Assembly (NCBI GenBank): GCA_045613745.1
Contig: JAZLBP010000005.1
Coordinates: 1-48,680, forward strand
Source of the DNA: UBA940 sp045613745
Lineage (GTDB): Bacteria; Bacteroidota; Bacteroidia; Bacteroidales; Rikenellaceae
Direction of reading: 5' to 3'
Length of the DNA: 48,680 bases
Of the stretch, positions 23,295 to 31,754 are shown one piece after another. Position numbers and translations under genes: made by a program. The notes below the pieces were generated by a model. That model made no database searches. It was not told the DNA's origin and saw only the letters and a list, made by a program, of their open reading frames with translations. Every line of letters starts with the position of its first letter. The stretch's first letter is position 1.

Positions 23295-24830
23295 ATGTTT
23301 GTCAAAGCCTATTCTGCAAGCCTTGTGGGCGTGAGCGCCATCACCATCAGCGTCGAAGTCAATTTGAGCCGTGGTTTGGGTATGTTTCTGGTGGGACTTC
23401 CCGACAGTTCGGTCAAGGAGAGTCAGGATCGCATCCGCTCGGCATTCGAGAACAGCAACTTCAAGATGCCAGGCAAACGCCTTGTGGTCAACCTCGCACC
23501 TGCCGATGTTCGCAAGGAGGGCTCGTCGTTCGACCTTCCGATTGCGATTGGAATTCTGGCCGCTACCGAACAAGTGTCAAGCGAGCGTATAGGCGACTAT
23601 ATCATTACGGGCGAGTTGTCGCTCGACGGAACTCTTCGCCCCGTGAGGGGTGTTCTTCCCATTGCTGTTGCAGCCAAGGAGCAGGGCTTCCGAGGAGTGA
23701 TTGTCCCCGCAGATAACGCCTCCGAGGCGGCTGTTGTCGAGGGCTTGGAGGTCGTTGCTGCCGACTCGCTGCGACACGTTGCCGATATGCTTAATGGCAA
23801 TGCTCCTATCGTGGCAGTGCCTACCGAGGTTGTCGAGGAGAGTGCTCCCACGTCGCCATATGCCGAGGATTTCAGTGATGTGAAGGGTCAGGAGAATGTC
23901 AAACGCGCACTCGAAATCGCAGCAGCGGGAGGCCATAATGTGATTATGATTGGTGCACCCGGCTCGGGCAAAACTATGCTTGCCCGCCGTATGCCGACTA
24001 TTATGCCTCCGATGACTCGCGAGGAGGCACTCGAAACAACCAAGATTCACTCGGTGGCGGGAAAACTTGGCGCACATCAGGGTTTGATGACCTGCCGCCC
24101 GTTCCGCACACCCCACCATACAGCCTCGCAAGTGGCACTTATCGGCGGAGGGTCGAATCCCCGTCCGGGCGAGGTGTCGCTGTCGCATAACGGAATTCTG
24201 TTTGCCGATGAGTTGCCCGAATTCGGTCGCTCGGCATTGGAGGTTATGCGCCAACCTATGGAGGACAAGAAAATCACCATCAGCCGCGCAAAATACTCCA
24301 TCGAATACCCCGCCAACTTTATGTTGATTGCGTCGATGAACCCCTGCCCGTGCGGCTACTACAATCACCCCACGCGCGAGTGTACTTGTAACCGCTATGC
24401 CGTGCACAACTATCTCAACCGCATCTCTGGTCCACTTTTGGACCGCATTGACCTGCACATTGAAGTCGTGCCTGTGCCTATCGAGGAGCTCAATACCAAA
24501 CGTACGGGCGAGAGTAGTGCCGAAATTCGCAAGCGAGTGATGGCTGCGCGTGAGATTCAGAGCCGTCGTTTTGCCGATTGCCCCGGTGTGCATACCAATG
24601 CCATGATGAATTCGGCTATGATTCGCAAGTTCTGTCCGCTGTCGAACGAGGTTGCCGCACTGCTCAACCGCGCTATCGAACGCATCAATCTTTCGACCCG
24701 CGCCTACGACCGCATAATCAAGGTTGCGCGCACCATTGCAGACTTGGAGGGCAAGGAGAATATCGAAACCTCGCACATCGCCGAGGCAATCAACTATCGC
24801 TCACTTGACCGCGATTCGTGGGGACGCTAA
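23295..24830 (+). CDS. YifB/ComM-family Mg-chelatase-like AAA+ ATPase
   Basis: The 511-residue protein has the N-terminal Lon-protease-like ChlI domain (VEVNLSRGLGMFLVGLPDSSVKES), an AAA+ module with Walker A GAPGSGKT (220-227) and ILFADELPEF as Walker B, and the C-terminal Mg-chelatase domain. The zinc-type stretch NPCPCGYYNHPTRECTC is the YifB signature. ComM, a homologue, is a branch-migration helicase used in natural transformation. It is followed 13 nt later by a ComEC-like gene, so a competence or recombination link is possible but not shown. Confidence 0.94.
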   Translation: MFVKAYSASLVGVSAITISVEVNLSRGLGMFLVGLPDSSVKESQDRIRSAFENSNFKMPGKRLVVNLAPADVRKEGSSFDLPIAIGILAATEQVSSERIGDYIITGELSLDGTLRPVRGVLPIAVAAKEQGFRGVIVPADNASEAAVVEGLEVVAADSLRHVADMLNGNAPIVAVPTEVVEESAPTSPYAEDFSDVKGQENVKRALEIAAAGGHNVIMIGAPGSGKTMLARRMPTIMPPMTREEALETTKIHSVAGKLGAHQGLMTCRPFRTPHHTASQVALIGGGSNPRPGEVSLSHNGILFADELPEFGRSALEVMRQPMEDKKITISRAKYSIEYPANFMLIASMNPCPCGYYNHPTRECTCNRYAVHNYLNRISGPLLDRIDLHIEVVPVPIEELNTKRTGESSAEIRKRVMAAREIQSRRFADCPGVHTNAMMNSAMIRKFCPLSNEVAALLNRAIERINLSTRAYDRIIKVARTIADLEGKENIETSHIAEAINYRSLDRDSWGR

Positions 24831-24843
24831 ACGCACGCCCAAA

Positions 24844-26322
24844 ATGGAACTGCGCAAAAGAGAATCCATAGTAGCACCCTTGGCTGTTGTTGTGCCTGTG
24901 TTTGCGATGGGCATCATAACGGCCCACTTGTGCCCGACGCTGACGCTTTTTGTGTGGTCGGTGCTGGTGGGTGTGAGCCTGCTTGCGGGCGTTGTGATGT
25001 CCCGCGCCAGAGTTGCCGCAGTCCTAGTGGGTGTCTTTGTTGTTGGAGGATTGAATACATCTTTGCGAAATCTCGACCAACCCATACCACTCAACACTCC
25101 TATAGGTGCAGTCGTTGAGGTGGTGTCCAATTCCCAAACCGCAGGGAGCGCCGATGTGCGCGTGGTGGAGTGGGGGACAGCGCAGAGTCAAACCTATCGC
25201 TCCAATAAACTTCTTAAAATAACATACTCGGCCGATACGCTGCTGCAAGTTGGCACGCGCTTGAAGTGCCACATTAGTGTGCGTCCCTTCTCGCAAGGTA
25301 GCTATGCCCGATTGATGAGTGCCCGAGGTTTTGCGGGAGGTAGCCACTTGGAGGAGTGCCGCGTAGTTGGTCACCGCACCTCGCCTAGAAGTATTGCCGC
25401 CCGCGTGCAGAGTGTAGCCGTGAGCCGACTCGAACGCTTGGGCCTGGATGCCGACGACCAAACAGTGGCCGAGGCTATGGTGCTTGGTTGCCGTCGAGGT
25501 TTGAAGGGCGAGCTGCGCGACCGCTATGCCGATACGGGTAACTCCCATCTGCTTGCGGTGTCGGGATTGCACATCGGATTGGTCTTTGTGCTGATAAACG
25601 TGCTTCTGCTGTTTCTGCCAACTCTGAGATATGGTCATATAGTCAAGAATATCGCCGCCGTGATTTTGATATGGGCGTTTGCCTTTGTCAGTGGACTTTC
25701 GCCCTCGGCCGTCCGCGCCGCCTTAATGTTCAGTATGATGCAGATAGGCTTGGCTGTGTCGGTGGAGCATAACTCACTCAATACCATTTGCGGTGCGGCT
25801 CTGCTGATGTTGGCGGCAAGTCCGCTCTATTTGTTTGATGTGAGTTTCCAGTTGTCGTTTGTGGCTGTCGTGGGAATTGCGTTGTGGTTTCCGATGTTGT
25901 ATGGTCGCGTGATGAGCGAAAGCCAATTGCTTAATCGTGTGTGGAGCCTTGTTCTGGTTGGCGTGTGCGCCACGGTAGCAGTCCTTCCGCTTGTGGCCTA
26001 TGTGTTTGGTCGCGTGTCGCTTGTAGGTGTAGTGATGAGCCCTCTGCTGGTTGTGTTGGCCCAACTGACCATTGTTGCAGGTTTGTTGTGGTGTGTGGCG
26101 CCCATTGAGGTGTTGGGCGGAGTGTTCCGATGGGTGCTTGGCGCAAGCGTTGGGTGGCAAAACGATATTGTGGGTGCGGTGGCGCGCCTGCCTTTATGTG
26201 CGGTTGAGTGGAAACCCTCGACCCTTACCGTAGTAATAATCTATTTGGCGATGCTTGCTGCAACGGCCGTCCTTTGGCGCGTGGCACGTGGTCGCAAAAC
26301 TCAAAAAATAACTTTCGAATGA
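24844..26322 (+). CDS. Short ComEC/Rec2-family membrane protein
   Basis: The 492-residue protein is an integral inner-membrane protein with about ten hydrophobic segments. It has the competence-domain signature GNSHLLAVSGLHIGLVFVLI near residue 235 and FVSGLSPSAVRAALMFS. An N-terminal DUF4131-like region (GTRLKCHISVRPFSQGSYARL) precedes it. The C-terminal metallo-beta-lactamase-like domain of classical ComEC (about 750 residues) is absent. The frame opens 40 codons upstream inside yifB in another reading frame; ATG 24844 is preferred. ComEC forms the DNA-uptake channel in naturally competent bacteria, but many non-competent Bacteroidetes carry this short form. It overlaps the next gene by 4 nt (ATGA). 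Confidence 0.88.
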   Translation: MELRKRESIVAPLAVVVPVFAMGIITAHLCPTLTLFVWSVLVGVSLLAGVVMSRARVAAVLVGVFVVGGLNTSLRNLDQPIPLNTPIGAVVEVVSNSQTAGSADVRVVEWGTAQSQTYRSNKLLKITYSADTLLQVGTRLKCHISVRPFSQGSYARLMSARGFAGGSHLEECRVVGHRTSPRSIAARVQSVAVSRLERLGLDADDQTVAEAMVLGCRRGLKGELRDRYADTGNSHLLAVSGLHIGLVFVLINVLLLFLPTLRYGHIVKNIAAVILIWAFAFVSGLSPSAVRAALMFSMMQIGLAVSVEHNSLNTICGAALLMLAASPLYLFDVSFQLSFVAVVGIALWFPMLYGRVMSESQLLNRVWSLVLVGVCATVAVLPLVAYVFGRVSLVGVVMSPLLVVLAQLTIVAGLLWCVAPIEVLGGVFRWVLGASVGWQNDIVGAVARLPLCAVEWKPSTLTVVIIYLAMLAATAVLWRVARGRKTQKITFE

Positions 26323-27479
26323 CAAACGAGGAACTCGACATACTGCTTGACGACCAAGTGCGAGGGTTAGTGGATGACAATATCGACCGCCCCGCAACCG
26401 AGGTGGCTCTGCGCCTTACCTCGCCGCATCGTGCGCTGATTGCATCGCAAATCAAATACCTGTCGCGCGCTCGCACAAAACTTCCGAGCTACTACACTGC
26501 GCGTTGCATCCTTCCCGACCTCGCCTTTGAGCAATCGAGTAGCGAGGCCGCTGCGGCAACCAAACGCCACTCGGGTGAGTTGGCACTGGACCTGACCTGC
26601 GGATTGGGTGTGGACTCATACTACCTTTCGAAACACTTCAAACGCGTGATAGCCATCGAGCGTAACCCCGTATTGGCACGCCTTGCCGAGGAGAATTTTC
26701 GCCGCTTGGGAGCCGACAATATTGAGGTTGTGTGTGCTTCGTCCGAGGAGTTTGTGATGGGTTTTGAGGGCACTGCCGACTTGGTGTATGCTGATCCCGA
26801 CCGCCGTAGCTGCGACGGACGCAAACTTGTGCTGTTGGAGGAGTGTTCGCCCAATGTGCTTGCACTGCGTAGCCGCTTGGAGGAGATTGCCCCGAGGATT
26901 GTGCTCAAACTCTCGCCGATGTTCGACACCACCGAGGCCGAACGATTGTTCTCGCCCTGCGAAATCGAGGCTGTGTCGGATGGTGGCGAGTGCAAGGAGT
27001 TGGTTGTGGAGTTCGGTCGCGAGGTGAGCCAAAACAGCCGTCGCGCAACCATCGCGGGTGTCTGCTCGACATTGATTGAACCTTGCGAAGTTGTGCGCAC
27101 TTATGCAGAATTTCGCCCCGAGGAGTATCGCTATCTTGTGGCCAGCGACGTGGCGCTGCGCAAGACGGGATTGGCAGCCGACTATATGACGGACAAGGTC
27201 GATTTCGTAACCACGCCTACGGGCTATGCCTTTGCCGCCGAGAAGGTCGATGACCCGCTGTTGCGTTGCCTTGAGATTGAGACCATCGAGCCGTTCGACC
27301 CCAAAACTCTCAAACGCCGACTCAAAGCCGAGAAGGTGCGGAGAGTGGATATTCTCAAACGCGATTTCCGTATGCCGAGTGCCGAGTTAGCCCGTTCGTT
27401 GGGCGTCAGCGAGGGCGGCTCACGACGCATCGCCTTTACCGAAATAGGCGGCTCTCGCTGGCAGGTGCTACTGCGATAG
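26319..27479 (+). CDS. SAM-dependent methyltransferase with THUMP-like C-terminal domain
   Basis: The 386-residue protein is a class I methyltransferase. ELALDLTCGLGVDSYYLS carries the SAM-binding glycine motif, VIAIERNP the acidic loop after strand 2, and LVYADPDRR the motif IV region. The C-terminal third (ETIEPFDPKTLKRRLKAEKVRRVDIL) resembles the THUMP-like domain of Bacteroidetes PG_1098-type proteins. The substrate is probably RNA (inference). Its ATG overlaps the stop of the ComEC-like gene. The frame opens 37 codons earlier inside that gene, which is rejected. Confidence 0.87.
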   Translation: MTNEELDILLDDQVRGLVDDNIDRPATEVALRLTSPHRALIASQIKYLSRARTKLPSYYTARCILPDLAFEQSSSEAAAATKRHSGELALDLTCGLGVDSYYLSKHFKRVIAIERNPVLARLAEENFRRLGADNIEVVCASSEEFVMGFEGTADLVYADPDRRSCDGRKLVLLEECSPNVLALRSRLEEIAPRIVLKLSPMFDTTEAERLFSPCEIEAVSDGGECKELVVEFGREVSQNSRRATIAGVCSTLIEPCEVVRTYAEFRPEEYRYLVASDVALRKTGLAADYMTDKVDFVTTPTGYAFAAEKVDDPLLRCLEIETIEPFDPKTLKRRLKAEKVRRVDILKRDFRMPSAELARSLGVSEGGSRRIAFTEIGGSRWQVLLR

Positions 27480-27520
27480 CGGAAAAACGACGAAAATGTA
27501 GCACTTTGCCGAAAATTTTG

Positions 27521-27528
27521 TACCTTTG
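27521..27528 (+). promoter_or_regulatory. argS promoter -7 box
   Basis: TACCTTTG lies 31 nt before the argS ATG. The 80-nt gap to the methyltransferase stop otherwise shows nothing. Confidence 0.65.
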
Positions 27529-27559
27529 TGGCTTGATACAACGATAATACACACCAACT

Positions 27560-29338
27560 ATGAATATCGAACAAATGATTCAGACGGCAGCCCTGCAAGC
27601 CGTGACCAAACTCTATGGCGAGGTAAACCCTTCGCTTGTGCAGATTCAAAAAACTCGTAAGGAGTTTTCGGGCGACTTCACCCTCGTGGTGTTCCCCCTG
27701 CTCAAAACAAGCCGCAAGGCTCCCGATGCAACGGCTGTCGAAATTGGTGAGGCTCTGAAAGCCGACTGTCCTATGGTGGCGGATTACAACGTCATCAAAG
27801 GTTTCTTGAATATTTCGTTGGCTGCGTCGTTCTGGACCGAGCGTTTTGGCGAGATTTGCGCCGACGCTTCGTTTGGTGTTGCCCCCGACAGCGGCAAGAC
27901 CGTGATGATTGAGTACTCGTCGCCCAACACCAACAAACCCCTGCACCTTGGCCATATTCGTAACAACCTGCTCGGATATTCGGTGGCTCAAATCCTCAAA
28001 GCAGCTGGCCACAACGTAATCAAAGTGAACTTGGTTAACGACCGTGGTATCCACATCTGCAAAAGTATGATAGCTTGGCAACAATACGGCGAGGGCGAGA
28101 CTCCTGCATCGAGCGGTATGAAGGGCGACCACTTGGTTGGTAAATACTATGTGGAGTTTGACAAACACTACAAGGAGCAAATCAAACAACTCATCGCTGA
28201 GGGCGTAAGCGAGGACGACGCCAAAAAACAAGCTCCCATTATGAAAGGCGCACAAGAGATGTTGCGTAAATGGGAGGCCAAAGACCCCGAGGTAATCGCT
28301 CTGTGGGAGAAGATGGACGGCTGGGTTTACGAAGGCTTCGACGTAACTTACAAGGCTCTGGGTGTTGATTTCGACAAAGTGTACTACGAGTCGCAAACCT
28401 ACCTGCTTGGTAAGAGCATCGTGGACGAGGGTCTTGAGAAGGGTGTATTCTTCCGCAAGGAGGACAACTCGGTTTGGATTGACCTGACCGCCGATGGCCT
28501 GGACCAAAAACTTCTGTTGCGTGGCGACGGCACTTCGGTTTATATGACTCAAGACTTGGGTACCGCTTTCCGCCGTTGGGAGGATAACAAACTCGACGAG
28601 ATGATTTATGTTGTGGGTAACGAGCAAAACTACCACTTCGAGGTGCTTAAACTCGTTCTCAAAAAACTCGGCTACGATTGGAGTGACAACATCTACCACT
28701 TGTCGTATGGTATGGTCGAGCTTCCCGAGGGTAAGATGAAATCGCGCGAGGGTACCGTTGTTGATGCCGACGATTTGGTTGCCGAAATGATTGGCACTGC
28801 ACGCGATATGTCGGCAGAGCTGGGTAAACTCGACGGCCTGACCGAGGAGGAGCAAAACAACATCACCGCAATGATTGGTTTGGGTGCGCTCAAATACTTT
28901 ATCCTCAAAGTTGACCCCCGCAAGACTATGTTGTTCGACCCCCGCGAGAGTATCGACTTTAATGGTAACACAGGTCCCTTCATCCAATACACCCACGCAC
29001 GTATCAAATCGGTGTTGCGTAAAGCTGCCGAGGCAGGTATCGACTATTCGACCGCAGGCGAAGTGGAGTTGTTGGGCGAGGAGATTGAACTGATTAAGAC
29101 CTTGACCGAGTACCCCGCTATCGTTACATCGGCTGCGCGTAACTTCGCTCCTTCGATTGTGGGAGCTTATGTTTACGACCTGTGCAAGGCGTTCAACAGC
29201 TACTACCACGACCACTCGATTCTGCGCGAGGAGAACGCCGCTGTGCGTAACTTCCGTCTGCGTCTGGCCGAGCAAGTTGCTTCGGTTGTTTCGAAGGGTA
29301 TGGGTCTGCTGGGTATCAGCGTTCCCGATCGTATGTAA
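27560..29338 (+). CDS. argS: Arginyl-tRNA synthetase
   Basis: ArgS is the class I synthetase for tRNA-Arg. The 592-residue protein has the N-terminal tRNA-recognition domain, the HIGH-type motif NKPLHLGHIRNN around residue 130, and EGKMKSREGTVV (KMSK-type motif with Lys392-Met393-Lys394-Ser395). The C-terminal DALR anticodon-binding domain is also recognisable (NFAPSIVGAYVYDLCKAFNSYYH). Complete and monocistronic. Confidence 0.97.
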   Translation: MNIEQMIQTAALQAVTKLYGEVNPSLVQIQKTRKEFSGDFTLVVFPLLKTSRKAPDATAVEIGEALKADCPMVADYNVIKGFLNISLAASFWTERFGEICADASFGVAPDSGKTVMIEYSSPNTNKPLHLGHIRNNLLGYSVAQILKAAGHNVIKVNLVNDRGIHICKSMIAWQQYGEGETPASSGMKGDHLVGKYYVEFDKHYKEQIKQLIAEGVSEDDAKKQAPIMKGAQEMLRKWEAKDPEVIALWEKMDGWVYEGFDVTYKALGVDFDKVYYESQTYLLGKSIVDEGLEKGVFFRKEDNSVWIDLTADGLDQKLLLRGDGTSVYMTQDLGTAFRRWEDNKLDEMIYVVGNEQNYHFEVLKLVLKKLGYDWSDNIYHLSYGMVELPEGKMKSREGTVVDADDLVAEMIGTARDMSAELGKLDGLTEEEQNNITAMIGLGALKYFILKVDPRKTMLFDPRESIDFNGNTGPFIQYTHARIKSVLRKAAEAGIDYSTAGEVELLGEEIELIKTLTEYPAIVTSAARNFAPSIVGAYVYDLCKAFNSYYHDHSILREENAAVRNFRLRLAEQVASVVSKGMGLLGISVPDRM

Positions 29339-29354
29339 TCCACCATTACATATA

Positions 29355-29401
29355 AATAATAAAATAACCGCTCCAACATTTGGGGCGGTTATTTTATTAT
29401 T
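29355..29401. terminator. Bidirectional terminator between argS and ruvA
   Basis: A stem of about 19 bp with a single G-T pair (29355-29374 with 29382-29401) has an A/T-rich base on both sides. It lies between converging genes. Confidence 0.9.
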
Positions 29402-29415
29402 GTGTTGAGAGTTGG

Positions 29416-30009
29416 TTACATCTGTTTGAGAGCAAGGCGAATGAGCTCCTCGACGCGCACCGAGGGGTTCTCCTTGACAATGGCTTTGAGGGTTTTCTCG
29501 GAGGCAGCTTTTGTGTAGCCGAGCATTGTGAGTGCAGCCAAAGCCTCGGATACGGTTTCGTTGTCGGGCGACAGAACTCCGGCTGGAGTCGAACTCTCGG
29601 ATGAGCCGAATTCGAGCACTTTGTCGCGCAACTCAACGATGATTTTCTCGGCAGTTTTGAGTCCCAATCCTTTGACGGTCTTCAACATTCTGGCGTTGTC
29701 GGTCGAGATGATGGTAGCCAGCTCCTTGGGCGAGAAGGTCGAAAGAATCATACGCGCAGTTCCACCACCCACACCCGACACTCCAATCAGCAGACGGAAC
29801 AGCTCGCGCTCTTCGCGTGTGGCAAAGCCATAGAGCACTTGTGCATCGTCGCGCACAATGAAGTGAACATAGACGCGAGCCTCGCTAAGATTTTCGAGCT
29901 GGGCATAGGTTTGCAGCGATATATTGACAAAGTATCCCACGCCGCCGCACTCAACAACAGCATAGTTGGGATTCAGTTCATCGAGTTTTCCGGACAGATA
30001 TTCGTACAT
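29416..30009 (-). CDS. ruvA: Holliday junction branch migration protein RuvA
   Basis: RuvA binds Holliday junctions and recruits RuvB. The 197-residue protein has an N-terminal OB fold (YEYLSGKLDELNPNYAVVECGGVGYFV), two helix-hairpin-helix motifs (LIGVSGVGGGTAR and VKGLGLKTAEKIIVELRDKV) and a C-terminal three-helix RuvB-binding domain (SEALAALTMLGYTKAAS). Normal length. ruvB and ruvC are not in the window. Confidence 0.96.
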   Translation of the reverse strand: MYEYLSGKLDELNPNYAVVECGGVGYFVNISLQTYAQLENLSEARVYVHFIVRDDAQVLYGFATREERELFRLLIGVSGVGGGTARMILSTFSPKELATIISTDNARMLKTVKGLGLKTAEKIIVELRDKVLEFGSSESSTPAGVLSPDNETVSEALAALTMLGYTKAASEKTLKAIVKENPSVRVEELIRLALKQM

Positions 30010-30029
30010 AGCAGTATCGTTTAGTAGGG

Positions 30030-30037
30030 CAAATTTA
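30030..30037 (-). promoter_or_regulatory. ruvA promoter -7 box
   Basis: TAAATTTG on the minus strand, about 20 nt before the ruvA ATG, diverging from the promoter of the OmpH-like lipoprotein gene. Confidence 0.55.
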
Positions 30038-30073
30038 CAAAAAATAGGTGGAACATATATGTAAAATTACTAT

Positions 30074-30108
30074 TTTTGCTGCGTATTCGAAAAAAAATCG
30101 TACATTTG
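30074..30108 (+). promoter_or_regulatory. Promoter of the Skp/OmpH-like lipoprotein gene
   Basis: A -33 TTTTG ends at 30078 and a -7 TACATTTG lies at 30101-30108, a spacer of 22 nt. The ATG is 34 nt after the -7 box. Confidence 0.65.
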
Positions 30109-30141
30109 CAAAATCCGAAATTTAATAAAACACAATACACT

Positions 30142-30744
30142 ATGAAAAAAATTATGATTTTTGCCGTTGCAGCGCTCGCGTTCGCAGGTTGCAAAAACAA
30201 CGCTACAAAAACCGAAACCGCAGCCGCTGATTCGCTGGCACAAGTTGAAGCAGTTTACGACATCGCCTATGTGGATATGGATATACTGATCACCGGCTAC
30301 GATATGTACAACGAGAAGAAAGCCGAGCTCGACAAGAAAGCTGCTGATGTAGAGCGCAGTCTGACCACTCGCGGCCGCAAGTTGGAGAAGGAGATTATGG
30401 ACTTCCAAGAGAAAATCAACAATGGTCTGGTAACTCGTTCGCAAGCTGCCGAGATGGAGGCTAACCTCAACAAAAAAGGCCAAGCCTATGAGGAGGATCG
30501 TCAACGCATCGTTGGTGAGTTGCAAGAGGAGCAAACCGTAATGTTGAACAACGTGTCGTTCGCAATCTCGAACTTCATCAAAGGTTACAACGCCGAGGGT
30601 CGCTACAAAATGATTCTGGCTAACTCTGCTTCGGGTCCTATTTTGGACGCTGATCCCGCAATGGACATTACCCAAGTGATTCTGGCTGGTCTGAATGCTC
30701 AATACGCCGAGCAAAAAGCTGCCGAGGCAAAAGAGAAAAAATAA
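30142..30744 (+). CDS. Skp/OmpH-like periplasmic lipoprotein
   Basis: The 200-residue protein starts MKKIMIFAVAALAFAGC, a lipoprotein signal with lipobox FAGC (Cys17). The mature part is strongly charged and helical: an IAYVDMDILITGYDMYNEKK segment (the OmpH/Skp start pattern, YVD...ILxxY), then a long Lys/Glu/Gln coiled coil about residues 70-150, ending in a Lys/Glu/Ala tail. Skp family chaperones hold outer-membrane proteins in the periplasm. Here it would be anchored, which is unusual for Skp but seen in this phylum. The usual neighbours bamA, lpxD or fabZ are absent; it is followed by its own terminator. Confidence 0.78.
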   Translation: MKKIMIFAVAALAFAGCKNNATKTETAAADSLAQVEAVYDIAYVDMDILITGYDMYNEKKAELDKKAADVERSLTTRGRKLEKEIMDFQEKINNGLVTRSQAAEMEANLNKKGQAYEEDRQRIVGELQEEQTVMLNNVSFAISNFIKGYNAEGRYKMILANSASGPILDADPAMDITQVILAGLNAQYAEQKAAEAKEKK

Positions 30745-30765
30745 TCAACCGATAAACAAACGACC

Positions 30766-30801
30766 AAAAGGGCGCGCTTGACCGAAAGCACGCCCTTTTA
30801 T
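30766..30801 (+). terminator. Terminator of the OmpH-like gene
   Basis: AAAAGGGCG pairs with CGCCCTTTT, with a C-A mismatch and an extra GCTT/AAGC inner stem, ending in a short T tract. It lies 22 nt after the stop codon. Confidence 0.75.
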
Positions 30802-30817
30802 TTAACCTGAATAAAAT

Positions 30818-31612
30818 ATGGAAGATAAACGATTAACCGCCCTGGCTCGTCTGCTTCAAGTGATGGACGATTTGCGCGAGAAGTGCCCCTGGGACCGCGA
30901 ACAAACTTTCTTGTCGCTGCGCAACAACACCATTGAGGAGTGTTTTGAGTTGGTGGACGCGCTCACCGAGGAGAATATGGCGCACATTCGCGAAGAGCTG
31001 GGCGACTTGTTGTTGCACGTTGTGTTCTACTCCAAACTCGGTACCGAGGCAAATGCGTTTGACTTTGCGGATGTTGCAAATGGCGTGTGTGACAAACTTA
31101 TCTATCGTCACCCCCACGTCTATGGCGATGTTGACGCCGAGAACTCCGAAATTGTGAAGGCAAACTGGGAGGAACTCAAAAAACGCGAGAAGGACAAGAA
31201 GAAACGTCGCGGCGTGTTGGCTGGCGTGCCCAAGAGTATGCCCGCAATGGTTAAGGCCTACCGCGTTGGCGAGAAGGCTTCGGCCGCAGGTTTCGACTGG
31301 GAGAAAAAGGAGGATGTTTGGGCGAAGGTCAAAGAGGAGATTGCCGAGTTCGAGGTGGAGGTTAGCAAGGGCGACACCCGCAATATGGAGCGCGAAATGG
31401 GCGATTTGTTCTTTGCGCTGATTAACGCCTCGCGTCTGTACGGCATCGACCCCGAGGAGGCATTGGCACTGACCAACAACAAATTTATCAGCCGTTTCAA
31501 CTATATGGAGAGTAAAATCGAGGAGCAGGGCCGCACACTCAAAGAGGCTACCCTCGAAGAGATGGACGCCTATTGGGATGAGGCAAAAGCCAACGAGCCC
31601 GCCGAGAACTAA
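30818..31612 (+). CDS. mazG: Nucleoside triphosphate pyrophosphohydrolase
   Basis: MazG hydrolyses non-canonical NTPs to NMP and pyrophosphate. The 264-residue protein has two MazG repeats. The first is LLQVMDDLREKCPWDREQTF, ECFELVDAL and HIREELGDLLLHVVFYSKL with the metal-binding ExxE...ExxD acidic residues. The second contains VKEEIAEFEVEV and EREMGDLFFALINASRL. Between them is the Lys-rich linker KKREKDKKKRRG. Normal length. The OmpH-like gene's terminator lies just upstream and no own promoter box is obvious. Confidence 0.95.
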   Translation: MEDKRLTALARLLQVMDDLREKCPWDREQTFLSLRNNTIEECFELVDALTEENMAHIREELGDLLLHVVFYSKLGTEANAFDFADVANGVCDKLIYRHPHVYGDVDAENSEIVKANWEELKKREKDKKKRRGVLAGVPKSMPAMVKAYRVGEKASAAGFDWEKKEDVWAKVKEEIAEFEVEVSKGDTRNMEREMGDLFFALINASRLYGIDPEEALALTNNKFISRFNYMESKIEEQGRTLKEATLEEMDAYWDEAKANEPAEN

Positions 31613-31663
31613 ATCTCAATAGCGATAAATCAAAAGCAGAAAACGGTCTAACAAGACTGCATA

Positions 31664-31704
31664 AACCAAAAGAGCCTATCTACAATGGATAGGCTCTTTT
31701 GGTT
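31664..31704. terminator. Bidirectional terminator after mazG
   Basis: The arms 31664-31680 and 31688-31704 pair perfectly over 17 bp with a 7-nt loop and A/T ends on both sides. Confidence 0.9.
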
Positions 31705-31712
31705 GGTGAAAG

Positions 31713-31742
31713 AAAAATGGGTAGAGCGTCAACCCTACCCAT
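31713..31742 (-). terminator. Terminator of aspS
   Basis: ATGGGTAG (31717-31724) pairs with CTACCCAT (31735-31742). On the minus strand the stem is followed by TTTTCTTTC. It lies 13 nt past the aspS stop. Together with 31664-31704 it makes two terminators back to back. Confidence 0.8.
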
Positions 31743-31754
31743 ACCTTTATATAA

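Noticed and set aside
27224..29275. A 683-codon minus-strand frame
   Set aside because: Antisense shadow of argS and the end of the methyltransferase gene.
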